Notes under the pieces: generated by a model | The model's input: only the letters and a program-made list of their open reading frames with translations | Told to the model about the DNA's origin: nothing | The model's database searches: none | Part shown: in pieces, positions 52,517-63,914 of the stretch | How positions within the stretch are numbered: position 1 is the stretch's first letter | Layout: the number at the start of each line of letters is the position of its first letter | Program-made: the position numbers and the translations under genes | Source: Porpolomopsis calyptriformis | Taxonomy: Eukaryota > Basidiomycota > Agaricomycetes > Agaricales > Hygrophoraceae | Length of the DNA stretch: 64,000 bases | Direction: 5' to 3' | Assembly: GCA_951640195.1 (NCBI GenBank) | Contig: OX621174.1 | Coordinates: 496,001 to 560,000, forward strand

Positions 52517-53616
52517 GGGACAAAAACAATTTTTTTACAAAACCAGTAAAATCTTTGGTTCCTTGCTACAGTAATTTGTACAGTTGTATTTTATTTAGTA
52601 GCGAGGTATCTCAACTTTACTACAAATCTCCACCAATCCAACTTTCCTAAGTAACATTCTAAGCTTTTCTGACAGTTTGAAAAACTTCACTGGCAGTTTG
52701 AAAAACTTTCTCCAGAAATGAGATAAATTTCATGCATTCTGAAAAATTATTCTGAGAATTGTAATGCTGACATTTCCAACCAGTTAGCAAACATCTCTGA
52801 TGACTCATGGAACTTCTCTGGCAACTTAGCCAGAACTTTGTACATTTCCCAAAGTGCCTGGAAAACTTTTCCATGCAAGTCAAGAAACCTTTCCAGCTAT
52901 GCTTGTCAGGTATGAATCACATGGTTACACATAGCAACCAGACACATGGTCCCTGTGGATAACCCACTTGCTTCATACCTCTGCCAGCTGGCATTACCAA
53001 TAGCTCCCCACTGCTATTGCTATTGCTCAATTTTGGATGAAAGGTAAGTTATTTTCTAGTTGAACTGCCCATATTCTTCCTTGCTAATGCATGAAAAAGA
53101 AGCTGTATTGACACACAGCTTTGAATGAGAGATTATGTCAAACTAAGCTGAATTCTCTCACCTTAAAAGCTACATTCTCTAGCTTATCAATGAGTTCCTT
53201 TGCATACAGTACTTAGATATGTGCTGTACATGCTGTATAGTTATAAAAGTCAGTTTATTCACAATATCCTTGTGTGAGAGGTTGTCAAAATTGGTAGGAC
53301 TCCATGGTTCCATGGTTGACATCTCTTGGTATCAATGCTTCTTCACTTTACCCAGGACACTAATTAACCTGAAGAAGCAGATTGCCCTGTAGATGATGAT
53401 GGGAGCACATTGGAATGTGATTAATGACCTAATTTGCAGCAGGTAAGTGACAATAAATATTATCCACCCTTAACCCACCTTTTTTTCTTCATTGTTAATG
53501 CAGCATTATGACTGCTCTCACTGCAGAGGATCATTGGAATGATGTGCTGAATTTATTAGTATCTAAAGCATGTCAATATTTATCTCAGTTAATTAGATAA
53601 TGGAATATATAGCTTT
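52517..53616. other. AT-rich stretch without a recognisable gene
   Basis: No open frame with a recognisable product on either strand and no clear repeat boundary. A short minus-strand frame (52,883-52,659) has no recognisable features. Probably decayed repeats. Confidence 0.5.
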
Positions 53617-54194
53617 TGTTAGATAGCAGTCTAGGATTTATTGCAAGGTTTTACTTCAGGCTCTGAGTACAGGGTTTTAAAGAGTTGGCAGACTACTGAT
53701 TAGGGGTGTTAATGAAAGAAACAGACTTATTCTAAGTCTATCTACTGCTAGCTTTATATACTAGATATGTATGAGTCATACTGTAAGAGTTCAGACACTT
53801 GCCTTGCTCAAAACCAGCTGAATACAACCAATATCAATTGGAGTTGCGTAGACCTGGTACAAGCAGTGGCAAGATGTAAAAAGAACTACCTAAATAAAGG
53901 TAAATACTGACTATATACTACTCTTTGGTACAAATACCAACAAATAAGGATCACATCCTTATAACTACTCTTGTAATGGCCATATCAATTACACATACTG
54001 ACTATATGTGAGTTGTAATAACTATAGATGAGTCATATAGATAAGGAGAGTGATAGTAAGCTAGATATAGATATGGCTTGGTCACCTTCTATTACTAAGC
54101 AGAGCTTGGGTGGCTAAGTGGTTATTAATGTAAACTGTCTAATGTAAATAGGAATAGATGAGCAAAGGAAAAGAAAAAATATATATCTCTGACA
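53617..54194 (-). repeat. LTR of the 16,944 family, split by a smaller LTR
   Basis: Matches 16,944-17,303 end to end (TGTTAGATAGCAG ... CTCTGACA) once the 212-bp insertion at 53,782-53,993 and one CATAC are removed. No target duplication flanks it, so it may be the 3' LTR of a minus-strand element whose decayed interior lies to the right. Confidence 0.85.
53782..53993. repeat. Small solo LTR (212 bp), duplication CATAC
   Basis: Starts TGTAAGAG and ends AATTACA, giving perfect TGTAA/TTACA inverted ends. It is flanked by CATAC at 53,777-53,781 and 53,994-53,998. No other copy of this short LTR was noticed in the window. Confidence 0.85.
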
Positions 54195-54223
54195 TTCACC
54201 TCTACAATTTTGTAGAGGTGAAT
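54194..54223. repeat. Perfect 14-bp hairpin at the LTR edge
   Basis: ATTCACCTCTACAA and TTGTAGAGGTGAAT are exact inverted copies with a 2-nt loop, beginning at the last base of the LTR (54,194). Confidence 0.85.
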
Positions 54224-55183
54224 ATTAGAGATATTGTGAGTACTTTTAATCTAGATAATTATTAAGTAGTATATTTAATAACATTCTGAGATTCAACCTA
54301 CAATTGGAGATTAGACCTGTAGTAAATCTCCCCAGAATAGGGGTGTATCAATAAGTCTTAGGTAGTAAAACTTTACAAGGTAGTGTTGTACTACAAAAAC
54401 TATTCTTATAAAACTAGTGCATTACATTAGATGAAGGTATGCAATACTGAAAGTGGGAGTTGCTTTACTGGATTACTAAGAGGTATAGACTCTAGTGGAA
54501 AGTAAATAGGCTAGTATCCTAACTAAAACTGCTTCCTCCCCTCTATATTATTGTGGTTAGCTAGAACAGAGGGGTACTTGATAGGATTTGGTAAGAAATC
54601 TACTTAGACAATTGACTAGAGCTAGCTTATCTTGCCAAAGTCTATCAAATCATTGAGGTGTTTATTGCAACTCTTGGCAAAGATAGTATATATAAAGGAT
54701 GTATCCCTTAAGTAATAGTAGCTTAATAATTAAAGTAGTAGATACATAGTTCAATCCCTACCTAATTCATTCTTTATCTTCAATTTTGCTAGAAAAGCAG
54801 TTATGAGGCAGGTCATATTTGTATTAGCTTTCTTGGTTCTAGGCCACCTGGATATCCTTTGGTGAAATAGTATAGCTGCCTGCAAGGGCAGAGGTGATTA
54901 ACCCAACTTGGGTATTATAGTGGTGAGCACCTTTGCCTTAGGTAAAGTGCATTATGGAATTGTAGCCTTGGGTGGTTATTCCTTTAATGGGGTCAGGGGC
55001 TGGGGAAGTGGGGTCAAAGGTAGGGCATCATCCTCTATGTTGATGTGAACATTATTATTGATAGCTGAAATAAGTGGCTAAAAGTTAGTTATTAACCTGT
55101 GTCATGATCCCAAACTGATTTGGTATCAAACCTAACCAAAGATTATGTATTCAGCAAGAAGCATCCAATAGCTCTGATACCCT
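54224..55183. other. Decayed transposon interior, no coding sequence recognised
   Basis: Short frames only. Contains tRNA-like pieces: TATTATAGTGGTGAGCAC (54,913-54,930, similar to a tRNA-Asp D arm) and, near 54,730-54,770, TAGCTTAATAATTAAAG followed by AGTTCAATCCCTACC. Neither forms a convincing tRNA by eye. Confidence 0.4.
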
Positions 55184-55220
55184 TTATCTTATCTTATCTT
55201 ATCTTATCTTAGATAAGATA
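55184..55220 (+). repeat. TTATC microsatellite with GATAAGATA inverted end
   Basis: About five TTATC units followed by TTAGATAAGATA. The array can pair with its own end, and TTATC/GATAA recurs at 55,239-55,258. Confidence 0.8.
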
Positions 55221-55224
55221 TCAC

Positions 55225-56150
55225 TGTCCCTCACATGTTATCTTATCTCAGATAAGATACACTACTATCTTTACCTATGCTATCTTATTATAGACAATAG
55301 TATTCTTCTCTATTGTTCTCTGAGTCAGAATGACTCATATCCCATTTCTCCATTGTTCTGCCATCACTCCATTGTTCTCTGAGTCACTATGACTCATATT
55401 GATCTCCTCCATTGTTCTCCCTATTGTCTGACTCATAGTGAGTTGCAATTCAAACTCCTCATTGTTCTTTTATCCATTGTTCTTATTTCCTATTGTTCTC
55501 ATTGCCCATTGTTCTCAAACATATATAAAGGGCCCCCTTTTGACCAGTGAGGAGTTCAGTTCACATTCAGTTCACTTTCAACCCACTTTTACCTCTCCCC
55601 TCCCCCCTAGTCTACTCTCCCCCTTTTCCCTTGAACTCACCCCTAGTACTCAGTACCTAGTACTATCCCTTATTGATACTACTTGTCTGTAGTCAATATA
55701 TCCAATCTAGTCTAGTCTATTAAGCTTATACCCTATGTAATTTCACCTAAGCCCTCTTACATGAAGAACCCACTTAGGAATCACCCCTTTGATGTATTCT
55801 GTAAGTTGAAGATAGCTATCGTGGACTATCTTATCTTATCTCAGCCCCTGCTTATTTATCACACACTCTAAGTCTCAGTCCTTATTGGAGAGACCTCACT
55901 GTGATATGTATTCTTCTAAGTCAGCCATTGACTTAATTCTTGCTCTCCTAGTTAATACTATCCATTGAGTTTGGATAGCCTATTCATCTGTACATCCTAG
56001 CTAAGGATTACTCAAGCCCCATCAAAGGAGGAAGTGATTATTACTCAATCAATCCACATCTCCCCTGAACAACTAGGACTTACTTGATTGATGTATAACT
56101 CTAGTAGTTCTAGAAGTGAAGTATTTATATTTCACCTGATATAATTTGGA
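55225..56150 (+). repeat. Putative 5' LTR and leader of element G
   Basis: Possible start TGTCCCTCACATG. It holds eight ATTGTTCT motifs between 55,310 and 55,515, five TGAGTCA/TGACTCA sites, then TATATAAAG at 55,522-55,530. TTTGGAGCCCACCGTGAGG at about 56,146-56,164 looks like the LTR/PBS junction, so priming would differ from the B/E/F type. The end is approximate because no 3' copy is in view. Confidence 0.6.
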
Positions 56151-56255
56151 GCCCACCGTGAGGGGTGTGTGTTGTGATTGATTGCAATCTCACTCCCCAA
56201 CTTATTCAGACCCCACTCATCAATATAACTCCTGACTTAGTGTTCAATACTCACT

Positions 56256-57254
56256 ATGTCTGGACAATCTCAAGTCCAATCTCAGTTCACACACACCCCA
56301 GACATAATGCCCCTTCTGGGACAGAAGTCTACTCTATCTAAGTTCAGTGGAAGCCATGAGCAGATCAAGCGCTTCCTCAGACACTTTAATCAGTTATGTA
56401 AAGTTTGCAATGTACCTGATGTGGAGAAGGGTAAACACCTCATTGACTACTGTTCTAGTAAAGTAGTCCAGTTAATTGAAGCCCTTGAAAGCTATAGGAC
56501 TAATAATTGGCCCAAGCTGGAAGCTGATCTCAATAGGTACTATGATGCTGCCTTAAAGGAAACTTGATACATTGTCAAAGACCTACTCTCTTTCACTTGT
56601 AAGTGGAAGACTAGGCAAATCCATTCATTAACATGTTGGAAGAAGTATGAAAGAAGATTCATCACTATTGCAGGATGGCTACAAGCCAAGCAGAGAATCT
56701 CAGAAGACGAACAAGCTGCTTTTTTCTGGAATGGAATTAACAAGACTCTCAGACAGGTGATTGAAGCCAGACTTATTAATGCTTCTGGAACCACATCTCT
56801 GGATGTTACTTCTCCATTCCTTATGAAGAAAGTAATCAAAGTAGCTGAAGTGTTATTTGAATGTAATCGGTTTGATATCAACCTAGCTGACTCTGACTCA
56901 GATATCCCTGGAAGGGATGATGAAACAGAGTTAGACACATCAAGTGATAACTCTTCATCATCTGATGAAGAAAGTGAAGCTGAAAGGAGACCTAGAAGGA
57001 AGAAGAAGAATAATGGTAAGAAGTCCCATAAGAGCAGATGGGATTCTGATGATGAAGATCTCAAGAAACCCTCGAAGAAGGCTAGTCAGAAGAAAGAAGA
57101 TCACAAGGGTAAGAAGGCATCTAGCAAGTCTACTACTCCAGTCCAAGATGAAGTAGAATCTCTTGTCAAAGAAATGGGAAAACTCTCCCTAGATGATTTA
57201 TGCTATAGACTTGCCTACTATAAAGCCCTCAAACTTGACCCTGATATTGCTAGG
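56256..57254 (+). pseudogene. gag: Element G gag, first part
   Basis: ATG at 56,256 (MSGQSQVQSQFTHTPDIMPL), gag-like domain (LSKFSGSHEQIKRFLRHFNQ), TGA at 56,565-56,567 and a shifted continuation (56,757 on) with an acidic Ser-rich stretch and Lys-rich runs (RRPRRKKKNNGKKSHKS). The frame reaches the insertion point of the copia element at KLDPDIAR and continues at 61,752. Confidence 0.8.
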
Positions 57255-57356
57255 TGATGAAGTTAGTCAGGTGAAAAATGTCAGATTAAGGAAAATACTA
57301 AAGATTATGTAATCAACATATGCATCAACTGAGTTGTGATTGTATATATCCCAACA
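57255..57356 (-). repeat. 3' LTR of the copia element (102 bp)
   Basis: Matches 61,640-61,751 (GTGAAAAATGTCAGATTAAGG; TATATATCCCAACA). Confidence 0.9.
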
Positions 57357-57639
57357 CTCCCCCTCAATCACAACATAGTCCTAGCTTGTCACGGAAGTAC
57401 ATAAACTTCAGAGCTGGGAGGGCTTTTGTGAAGATGTCAGCAATGTTTTCAGAGGTAGGTACATAGATGATTTCGACATCCTTGTTTGTTACCGATTCCC
57501 TGATGAAATGATATCAGATGTCGATGTGCTTGGATCAAGCATGGAACTTGTTGTTCTTCATGAGGGTGATCGCGCCTTGGTTATCTGAGTAGAGGGTAGT
57601 TAGATTTGTGAATTTTGAGGTGAGTTCTCCCAAAAATTG

Positions 57640-57987
57640 TTATACCCATAACAGTTCCTTCAGGGCATGGGTTTGCCCAATGTACTCAGATTCCGTACTT
57701 GAGAGGGCCACGATAGGCTGCTTCTTTGAGCTCCATGTGACAGTCTCTTCTCCCATCTGCATCACATATCCAGATATTGAGTGTCTATCCAACTGGGATC
57801 CCCAGTCGGCATCAGTGTATATCACTTGGTCTGACCATTCACCCCCACCTAAGACCAGCCATAGGTCCTTCATTGAGTTGAGGTATATAATGAGGCATTT
57901 TAAAGCCTCCCAGTGTGCCATTCCCAGGTTTTTAACAAATTGGGCAAGCTGCCCAACTTGGAATGTCACATCTGGCTGGGATATCAT
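57640..57987 (-). pseudogene. pol: Copia RNase H domain
   Basis: Reads QPDVTFQVGQLAQFVKNLGM, IYTDADWGSQLDRHSISGYV, TWSSKKQPIVALSSTESEYI: the classic copia C-terminus. It is separated from RT by stop codons. Confidence 0.9.
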
Positions 57988-58293
57988 AACTGGCTAGAGA
58001 ATATGACCTATAGCCTTGGCATAAGGTACATCCTGCATCTCACTTATCTGATGTGGTGTAGCAGGTGATTGATCTCCAGATAGCACCTGACCAGGCAGAG
58101 CTAGGAGATTTACAGGTTTGGCATCTGATACTCTGAACCTTGTTGCCATTGCCTCTATATAGGCTCATTGGTTGATGGAGATGGTCCTTGTCACTCTGTC
58201 CCTTCTTATCTCGAATCCTAGGAACCAGTGGATATCTCCCATATCCGCAATCTCAAAGTAGGTTCAAAGCTCTCATTTGAATCTATTGATGGC

Positions 58294-59349
58294 TCAAATA
58301 GATGACCCAGCAATGGCCATGTCATCTGTGGCTACAGCAACAATAACAGATTCGTGGGCATTGCATTTGAAGAATACAGAGTGGTCCACACTTGATCGTT
58401 GGTATCTGAGCTTGTAGAACACTGCAGAAAGTGTTTCATACCATTTGTGCCTGGCCTGTTTTAATCTATACATTGCTTTCAGCAGATGGCAGACCTTCCC
58501 TTCCTCTCCGGGTTTCAGAACTCCTTTTGGAGGCCACATATAGACCTCCTCCTTCAGTGGGGAATTGAGGTAAGCACTCTTAATATCTACCTGGTGGATT
58601 TCCCAGTCAAGTTGAGCAGCTAAAGAGAGGATGACTCGGACAGATGGCATCTTCGCAGCTGATGAGAATGTTTCCATGTAATTCACACCATACATTTGGC
58701 GGTGTCCACCAGCAACTATGTGAACCCAACATGTATCCACAACATCATCCACATTCCATTTCTCCTTCAATACTTCGGAACATGGGATTACAGGTTTTCC
58801 GGGAGGTAGGTCAACAATCTCCCAAGTCCGGAGTTTCTGGAGTTGACCTATCTCATATTTCAGAGCAGCATCCCATGCCTTTCCATGTGGGCCCTCAAGC
58901 GCTTCAGTCATTGAGCGCGGTTCTGAGCCCATGGATCCCGCTATCGCATAAAGCAGGTCAAGGGTTTCATTATTAGAATTGAAGTTGAGTGGGATTACTC
59001 CCCCTGGTTCATCACCACTCTCCAGACTGAGATCACAGATGAATGCCTCAGCATATGCTAGGGCAGCAGGTTCATAAACACCCCTTGCCATATCCCAGTA
59101 GGATCCCAGGGGTAGACGTGTACGCATTCCACATCCAAAGGTAGGCACCAATTCCGGGATTTCTGGGTTAAGTCCCTGGGTTTCCAGGATTTTTGGAGTT
59201 TCCAGAACAACTTCGGAATTGGGTGGTAGGTGTGTAGGTTCATCAGAATAGCACTGGATGACTTTATTCTTCTCCCCTTCATCCAGGGTATCTTCGGGGA
59301 TAGTAATACCTTCATCCTGAAGCAGATGTGGGTCTTCCAGGTTGAACAC
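58294..59349 (-). pseudogene. pol: Copia reverse transcriptase domain
   Basis: Open stretch with GPHGKAWDAALKYEIGQLQK, TWEIVDLPPGKPVIPC, QLDWEIHQVDIKSAYLNSPL and the catalytic VATDDM where YVDDM is usual. It continues with stops towards 57,990. Confidence 0.9.
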
Positions 59350-60024
59350 AACATCCCATTTGATACTGATGATTCACTTATCAGGCCAGTAAATCTGGAA
59401 CCCTTTGCTCTCGGAATTGTATCTGACAAAGCAGGCTTTCCATGCACGTTCATCAAGCTTTCCAGCATGCAAGTCTTTTACATATGCGGCAGCTCCAAAC
59501 TCATAGATCCCACCCAGAAATGGTTTCTGGTTATGTACCATCTCATATGGGGTCTTTCCATTCAGTGCTTGGGTTTCAGTCCAGTTCTCTAGCCACACAC
59601 AGTGGTGTATAGCTTCGGCCCAAAGGGATCACAGTAATCCCGATGCAAAAAGGAGGGCATGGGCATGTTCAGCATGGGTATGCATACCACATTCAGAGAC
59701 TCCATCCTGTTGAGGAGAGTCATGGACGGTAAGTTCACATTTCATCCCTTTCATAGTGAGGTGGTGATCGAAGTCATTACTCAGGAATTCTCCCCCTCGA
59801 TCACACCGGAGGTATTTGATCTGGGCACCATTCTGTTGAGTATTAATGGCTGCCTCATCCTTCTTGTAGGCATTGAGAGTTTCACTTTTCTTTGTGAGGA
59901 AGTAGACTTGTGTCTCATGGGAGTGGTCATCTTTCCGGAAGGCAGCATAGTGCTTCCCACCCAGGCTAGATGTCGAAGCAGGTCCCCAGAGATCCTAATG
60001 GACTCGTTCACTATATTGTGTTGC
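59350..60024 (-). pseudogene. pol: Copia integrase core, decayed
   Basis: Fragments DLWGPASTSSLGGKHYAAF, YLRCDRGGEFLSNDF and QQDGVSECG represent the integrase catalytic core (D, D, E), with stops between them, followed by KTPYEMVHNQKPFL. Confidence 0.85.
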
Positions 60025-61515
60025 TCAGGTAAGTGACTCTTTCAGAAATGGTTTTCGCGCCACCTTTGCCTTTACGCATGGCTCACAAAATTCTTCCTTG
60101 GACAATGAGTCAATCTCAATACCCAATATCATTCTGTTCGATACCATACACTTTACTGTTGACACAGCAATATGGCCCAACTTCCGGTGGGCCTCTATCA
60201 GTGTCATCTTGGTAGTTACGGCATTCACGTGATCACACTGGGTTTCAGTTCCGGCTGTAATCCTATATAACCCTTGGAATTGTGGGATCTTCACTATCAC
60301 ATGTCCACAAGGGTGAGTAACAATTGCGTGGTCTTTTCCGAAGACCACAGACTTGGCAGCTTGAGCTAGTTGGCTAACAGAAACAAGTGTGAAGGCTAAA
60401 TCCGGTGCATACACACAGTCCTTCAACATCACTGACAATGATGAACTGCCATTAGGTAGCTCAATCCTTACATCTCCAGTTCTGATTGCCTTAAATGTCC
60501 TTCCATCAGCGGTTTTGATTTCGCAGTCAATCAGTATGTAGATTTCAAACCTTGCCCTATCCAGGTAAAAGTGACAACTGGCGCCACTATCAAGGATCAT
60601 ATTGTGACCCAATCCATCCAACCTGAGGTTAGATACGATGGCTTTAAAGTCTGAGGTGCATGTGAATGCAAACAAGTTATTGTTTTCTGATACTTTTGCT
60701 ACATTAGCTGCCTCAAGTTTCTTTTTTGCCTTCAGTTGATGGGGACCTTGCCCCTCCATGCCACCTCCTGGGGCATAACACGTTGCCTTCAGGTGACCGA
60801 CCTTTTGGCAGTTATAGCAAGTTTTAGTCATTGCAGACTTCTTTTCTATATGTTTTAATCCAGATCCTCGGGAACCTTGCAAGGCAAACATTGCCGCCTC
60901 AGCAGCCCTTTCTTGCCTACTGGCAATCAAGTGGTGTTCCACTTCCTGGATGAAAATTGACACTAGGTCATTAGGCTGGATAGATTTTCTAGTAACCTTC
61001 ATAGTGGTTTCCACCATCTGCACAGTGGCACAGTAAACCTCTTGCATCGACGCAATCATTATATTGACCTGCATCAGGTTGGAAATAGGTGAGCTAGTCA
61101 CCCTCAGATACTCCACCCGCTCTGTCATCTTAGCCAGATGAGCCTTCAGCTTGGCAAGATGTATCTTCAGGTCTGGAGACGATGCACATCTCATGTTCTG
61201 TAATGCATTGAGCATATCGACCTGGTGAAGAACACTTTTTGTGGTTGTATCTGCTTTAACCATATCCCACATGTCCTTGGCAGTGGTAAGCTTCATAATC
61301 TTTTGTGACAAATGAGGTGAGACTGTCGAGAGGAGTAGATGTTGCGCAAGATACTCCAGCTGATCAAAGTCAAGCATTTTCTTCTCTCTAGTTTCAATTT
61401 GTTCATCAGTGGCATCTTTGCCATTATACTGGGGGACACTATTAAGCTCAACTAGGTCCACTGGTTGTTTGGATTGTCCATTCAAGTGGGGTATAAAGCC
61501 TTTTGAGCCCATCAC
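60025..61515 (-). CDS. gag: Copia gag-protease-integrase N-terminus, 496 aa open frame
   Basis: Gag (LAQHLLLSTVSPHLSQKIMK; MWDMVKADTTTKS), zinc knuckle CYNCQKVGHLKATC, protease MILDSGASCHFYLD, integrase HHCC domain (HRKLGHIAVSTV ... CEPCVKAK). The frame ends at TGA near 60,025, where integrase should continue. Confidence 0.9.
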   Translation of the reverse strand: MMGSKGFIPHLNGQSKQPVDLVELNSVPQYNGKDATDEQIETREKKMLDFDQLEYLAQHLLLSTVSPHLSQKIMKLTTAKDMWDMVKADTTTKSVLHQVDMLNALQNMRCASSPDLKIHLAKLKAHLAKMTERVEYLRVTSSPISNLMQVNIMIASMQEVYCATVQMVETTMKVTRKSIQPNDLVSIFIQEVEHHLIASRQERAAEAAMFALQGSRGSGLKHIEKKSAMTKTCYNCQKVGHLKATCYAPGGGMEGQGPHQLKAKKKLEAANVAKVSENNNLFAFTCTSDFKAIVSNLRLDGLGHNMILDSGASCHFYLDRARFEIYILIDCEIKTADGRTFKAIRTGDVRIELPNGSSSLSVMLKDCVYAPDLAFTLVSVSQLAQAAKSVVFGKDHAIVTHPCGHVIVKIPQFQGLYRITAGTETQCDHVNAVTTKMTLIEAHRKLGHIAVSTVKCMVSNRMILGIEIDSLSKEEFCEPCVKAKVARKPFLKESLT

Positions 61516-61639
61516 TCAGATAGCCCTCAGCTCATAATCTGCCCAGTTGGAGCCATCATCTCGAAGTTTTGGAATAACCAAGGATTGGGAATTGGAGGTG
61601 AGTATAGAATCAGACATTGGTGAACCAGGGCTTATAACC

Positions 61640-61751
61640 TGATGAAGTTGGTTGGGTGAAAAATGTCAGATTAAGGAAAATACTAAAGATTATGTAATCA
61701 ACATATGCATACATTTGTATCAACTGAGTCGTGATTGTATATATCCCAACA
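61640..61751 (-). repeat. 5' LTR of the copia element (112 bp)
   Basis: Partner of 57,255-57,356, with an extra TACATTTGTA. Confidence 0.9.
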
Positions 61752-63914
61752 CTAGGTGTATCAAACCACCTACTCTTCAAGTATCTTCACCAAGATCTTC
61801 TATGCTTCCCTCTTCAAACACATTTGTTAGGTGTGAAGCAGGACTTAGGTCTTCACTCTGGGAGGTCCAATGTAGGTCTTAGCTGATGCAAACAAGGAAG
61901 TTGGCAAGTCCAAGTTGTAGTTCAACCTAGAGAAGTACAAGCAATTCCAAGCTGCCTATATTTACCCTATCTGAGTCCGAATATGTGATTATGTAATCAA
62001 TCCATGGAATGATTGTGTAAGCAATGATTAAGTGTAAAAGATGAGATAAGAAAGATAAGAAGGAGTGACAAATGTCACACTTGTAACCATGACTCGACCG
62101 GTCGGGTAATGGTCACATTGTGACAGCGTGACAATTGCAGCATCAAAAATGATAGTGAAGAGAATTGGCACACAGAAAGGAAATAATAACCAAAAAAGAG
62201 ACTCATCATAACAACATTCCCCATATCCAATACTAGTCCTAGGAACACTGGAGACACAATCACCTGTTATGGTTGTGGAAGTAAAGGACATGGAATGTCT
62301 AGTTGTCCCAAGATTGATGAACTCATTGCTTCAGGCACACTTATACATGATACAAATAGGAAGCTAGTATTCAAGAATGGTGCTTTTATTCATCAACTCC
62401 CTGAAGAAACCTTTATCCAAGCTGTAGCAAGACTCACTCAAGACAAGACTAAGCCCATCCAGACTCATTTCCTTACTCTGCAAAGTGATTGCTCAGATTA
62501 CTACCTATCAGAAACTGAGTTTGAGAAAGATGATTCAGGTGTATATGTAATCCCAGCCACTGAGTACAAGCCAGAAGTCCAGGATGAGGATGTACAAGTT
62601 ATGGCAGCAGACAGAGTCCCTCATAAGATTACTACAGCTAGGAAGGAAGTATTTGATGAAGTCTATCCCCCTATGAAGTCTAGAACCAATGGGAAAGAAA
62701 GCACAGCTGCTACCCAGGGTTCTCATCCACTCCTAAGCTCTACTCCTAAAGCTGCCCCCTTACGATTCCAAACTCATCTCCCAACTGAGGTACTGAAGCC
62801 TCATTACGACAAAGACTTTATTAAGGCACTGCCTACACCTATTGATGCCAGAGTTAAATGAATTCCTCCCACAGATATTAATAAAGATATTGATATAAAG
62901 GATATAACTAGAAAATCTAGAGCTAAACAGACTGCACCCCTACCCCAAGATACCACAGAATTAGCGCCCCAAGTCTCTACTAAATCTCCAGTACATCAAT
63001 TAGAAATATCCTCTACAATTGGTAACAACCAGGTAGTTAATCAGATTGATACATCAGTTACCCTGAAAGTCAGAGAAGTCCTAGGATCATCCAAGGAAAT
63101 ATCTGATAAACTCTTAGAAATGATCAAAAGGAAGAATGTGAAGACTACTGTTCTAGCTACTTCCTTTCTCACTAGAGACAGAGAGGAACTGATTAAGCTC
63201 CAGGTTGAATGTGATAAGCACCCTGTATCTGCTATCATTGATACAGGATCCCAATTGAATGTGGTTAGTAAGGATGTATGGAAATTAATCCTTCAGAGAC
63301 ATAGGGACCCAACTAAGACATTAGTCATGAATGATGCTAATGGAGGTGTAGGAACCCTTGCTGGATTGGTATCTAATGTCCCATTAACCTGTGGAGGTAT
63401 TACTACCTATACTAATCTCTTTATTGGGGAGTCAGTCCCCTTTGATTTATTACTTGGATGCCCATGGCTACATGATAATCTAGTTACTATTGATGAAAGA
63501 ACAGAGGGAACTTACCTCTTGTTCAAGCACCTAAAGAATCCAGAGGCCAAATATGAGATATTTGTAGCCCCTCAGGTTCCCTCCTTAGGGTACCACATTA
63601 ATCCAAGCCTAACTGTTAGGCCTGAGGCAGTAGTATGTGCTGCACTTACTAATACAGCCACTGGAAGTAGTTCAAGCCCAGCCATCGATGGGCCTGCAAG
63701 TTCTAAGCTCCACTCGAACTTACTTCCAGAAGCATCAGTACCAACCGTAACCTCAGGACTGACAGAGAACAATAGGAATTCAAGCTCAGACATGATATAT
63801 CCTATTATGGGTATTACAAATCCTCTGAAAAATGGACTCTGTGATAGAGGTTTATTGTTTTTTAGCACATATCTGACTGAATTAGTTACTAACAATGGGA
63901 ATTCTATTTTTTAA
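61752..63914 (+). pseudogene. Element G gag continuation, zinc knuckle and protease
   Basis: 61,752 continues the gag frame (RCIKPPTLQVSSPRSS) to a TAG near 61,880. About 350 bp without clear coding follows. Then CYGCGSKGHGMSSCP (near 62,255), a long Thr/Pro spacer, TGA at 62,859-62,861 (Arg expected) and the protease IIDTGSQLNVVSKDVW, ending LLLGCPWLHDN. The frame meets TAA at 63,914 and resembles coding again after it. Confidence 0.82.

Larger units (their letters stand above)
57255..61751 (-). mobile_element. Ty1/copia element, 4,497 bp, duplication CTAGG
   Basis: Short LTRs at 57,255-57,356 (102 bp) and 61,640-61,751 (112 bp, with a 10-bp extra segment) start TGATGAAGTT and end CCCAACA on the plus strand. 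CTAGG flanks both sides (57,250-57,254; 61,752-61,756). Coding order on the minus strand is gag, protease, integrase, RT, RNase H, which defines copia. Several stops make it inactive. Confidence 0.95.

Noticed and set aside
55184..55260. Telomere-like or origin-like role for the TTATC repeats.
   Set aside because: Only about five units, inside a retrotransposon region, and not a known telomere unit.
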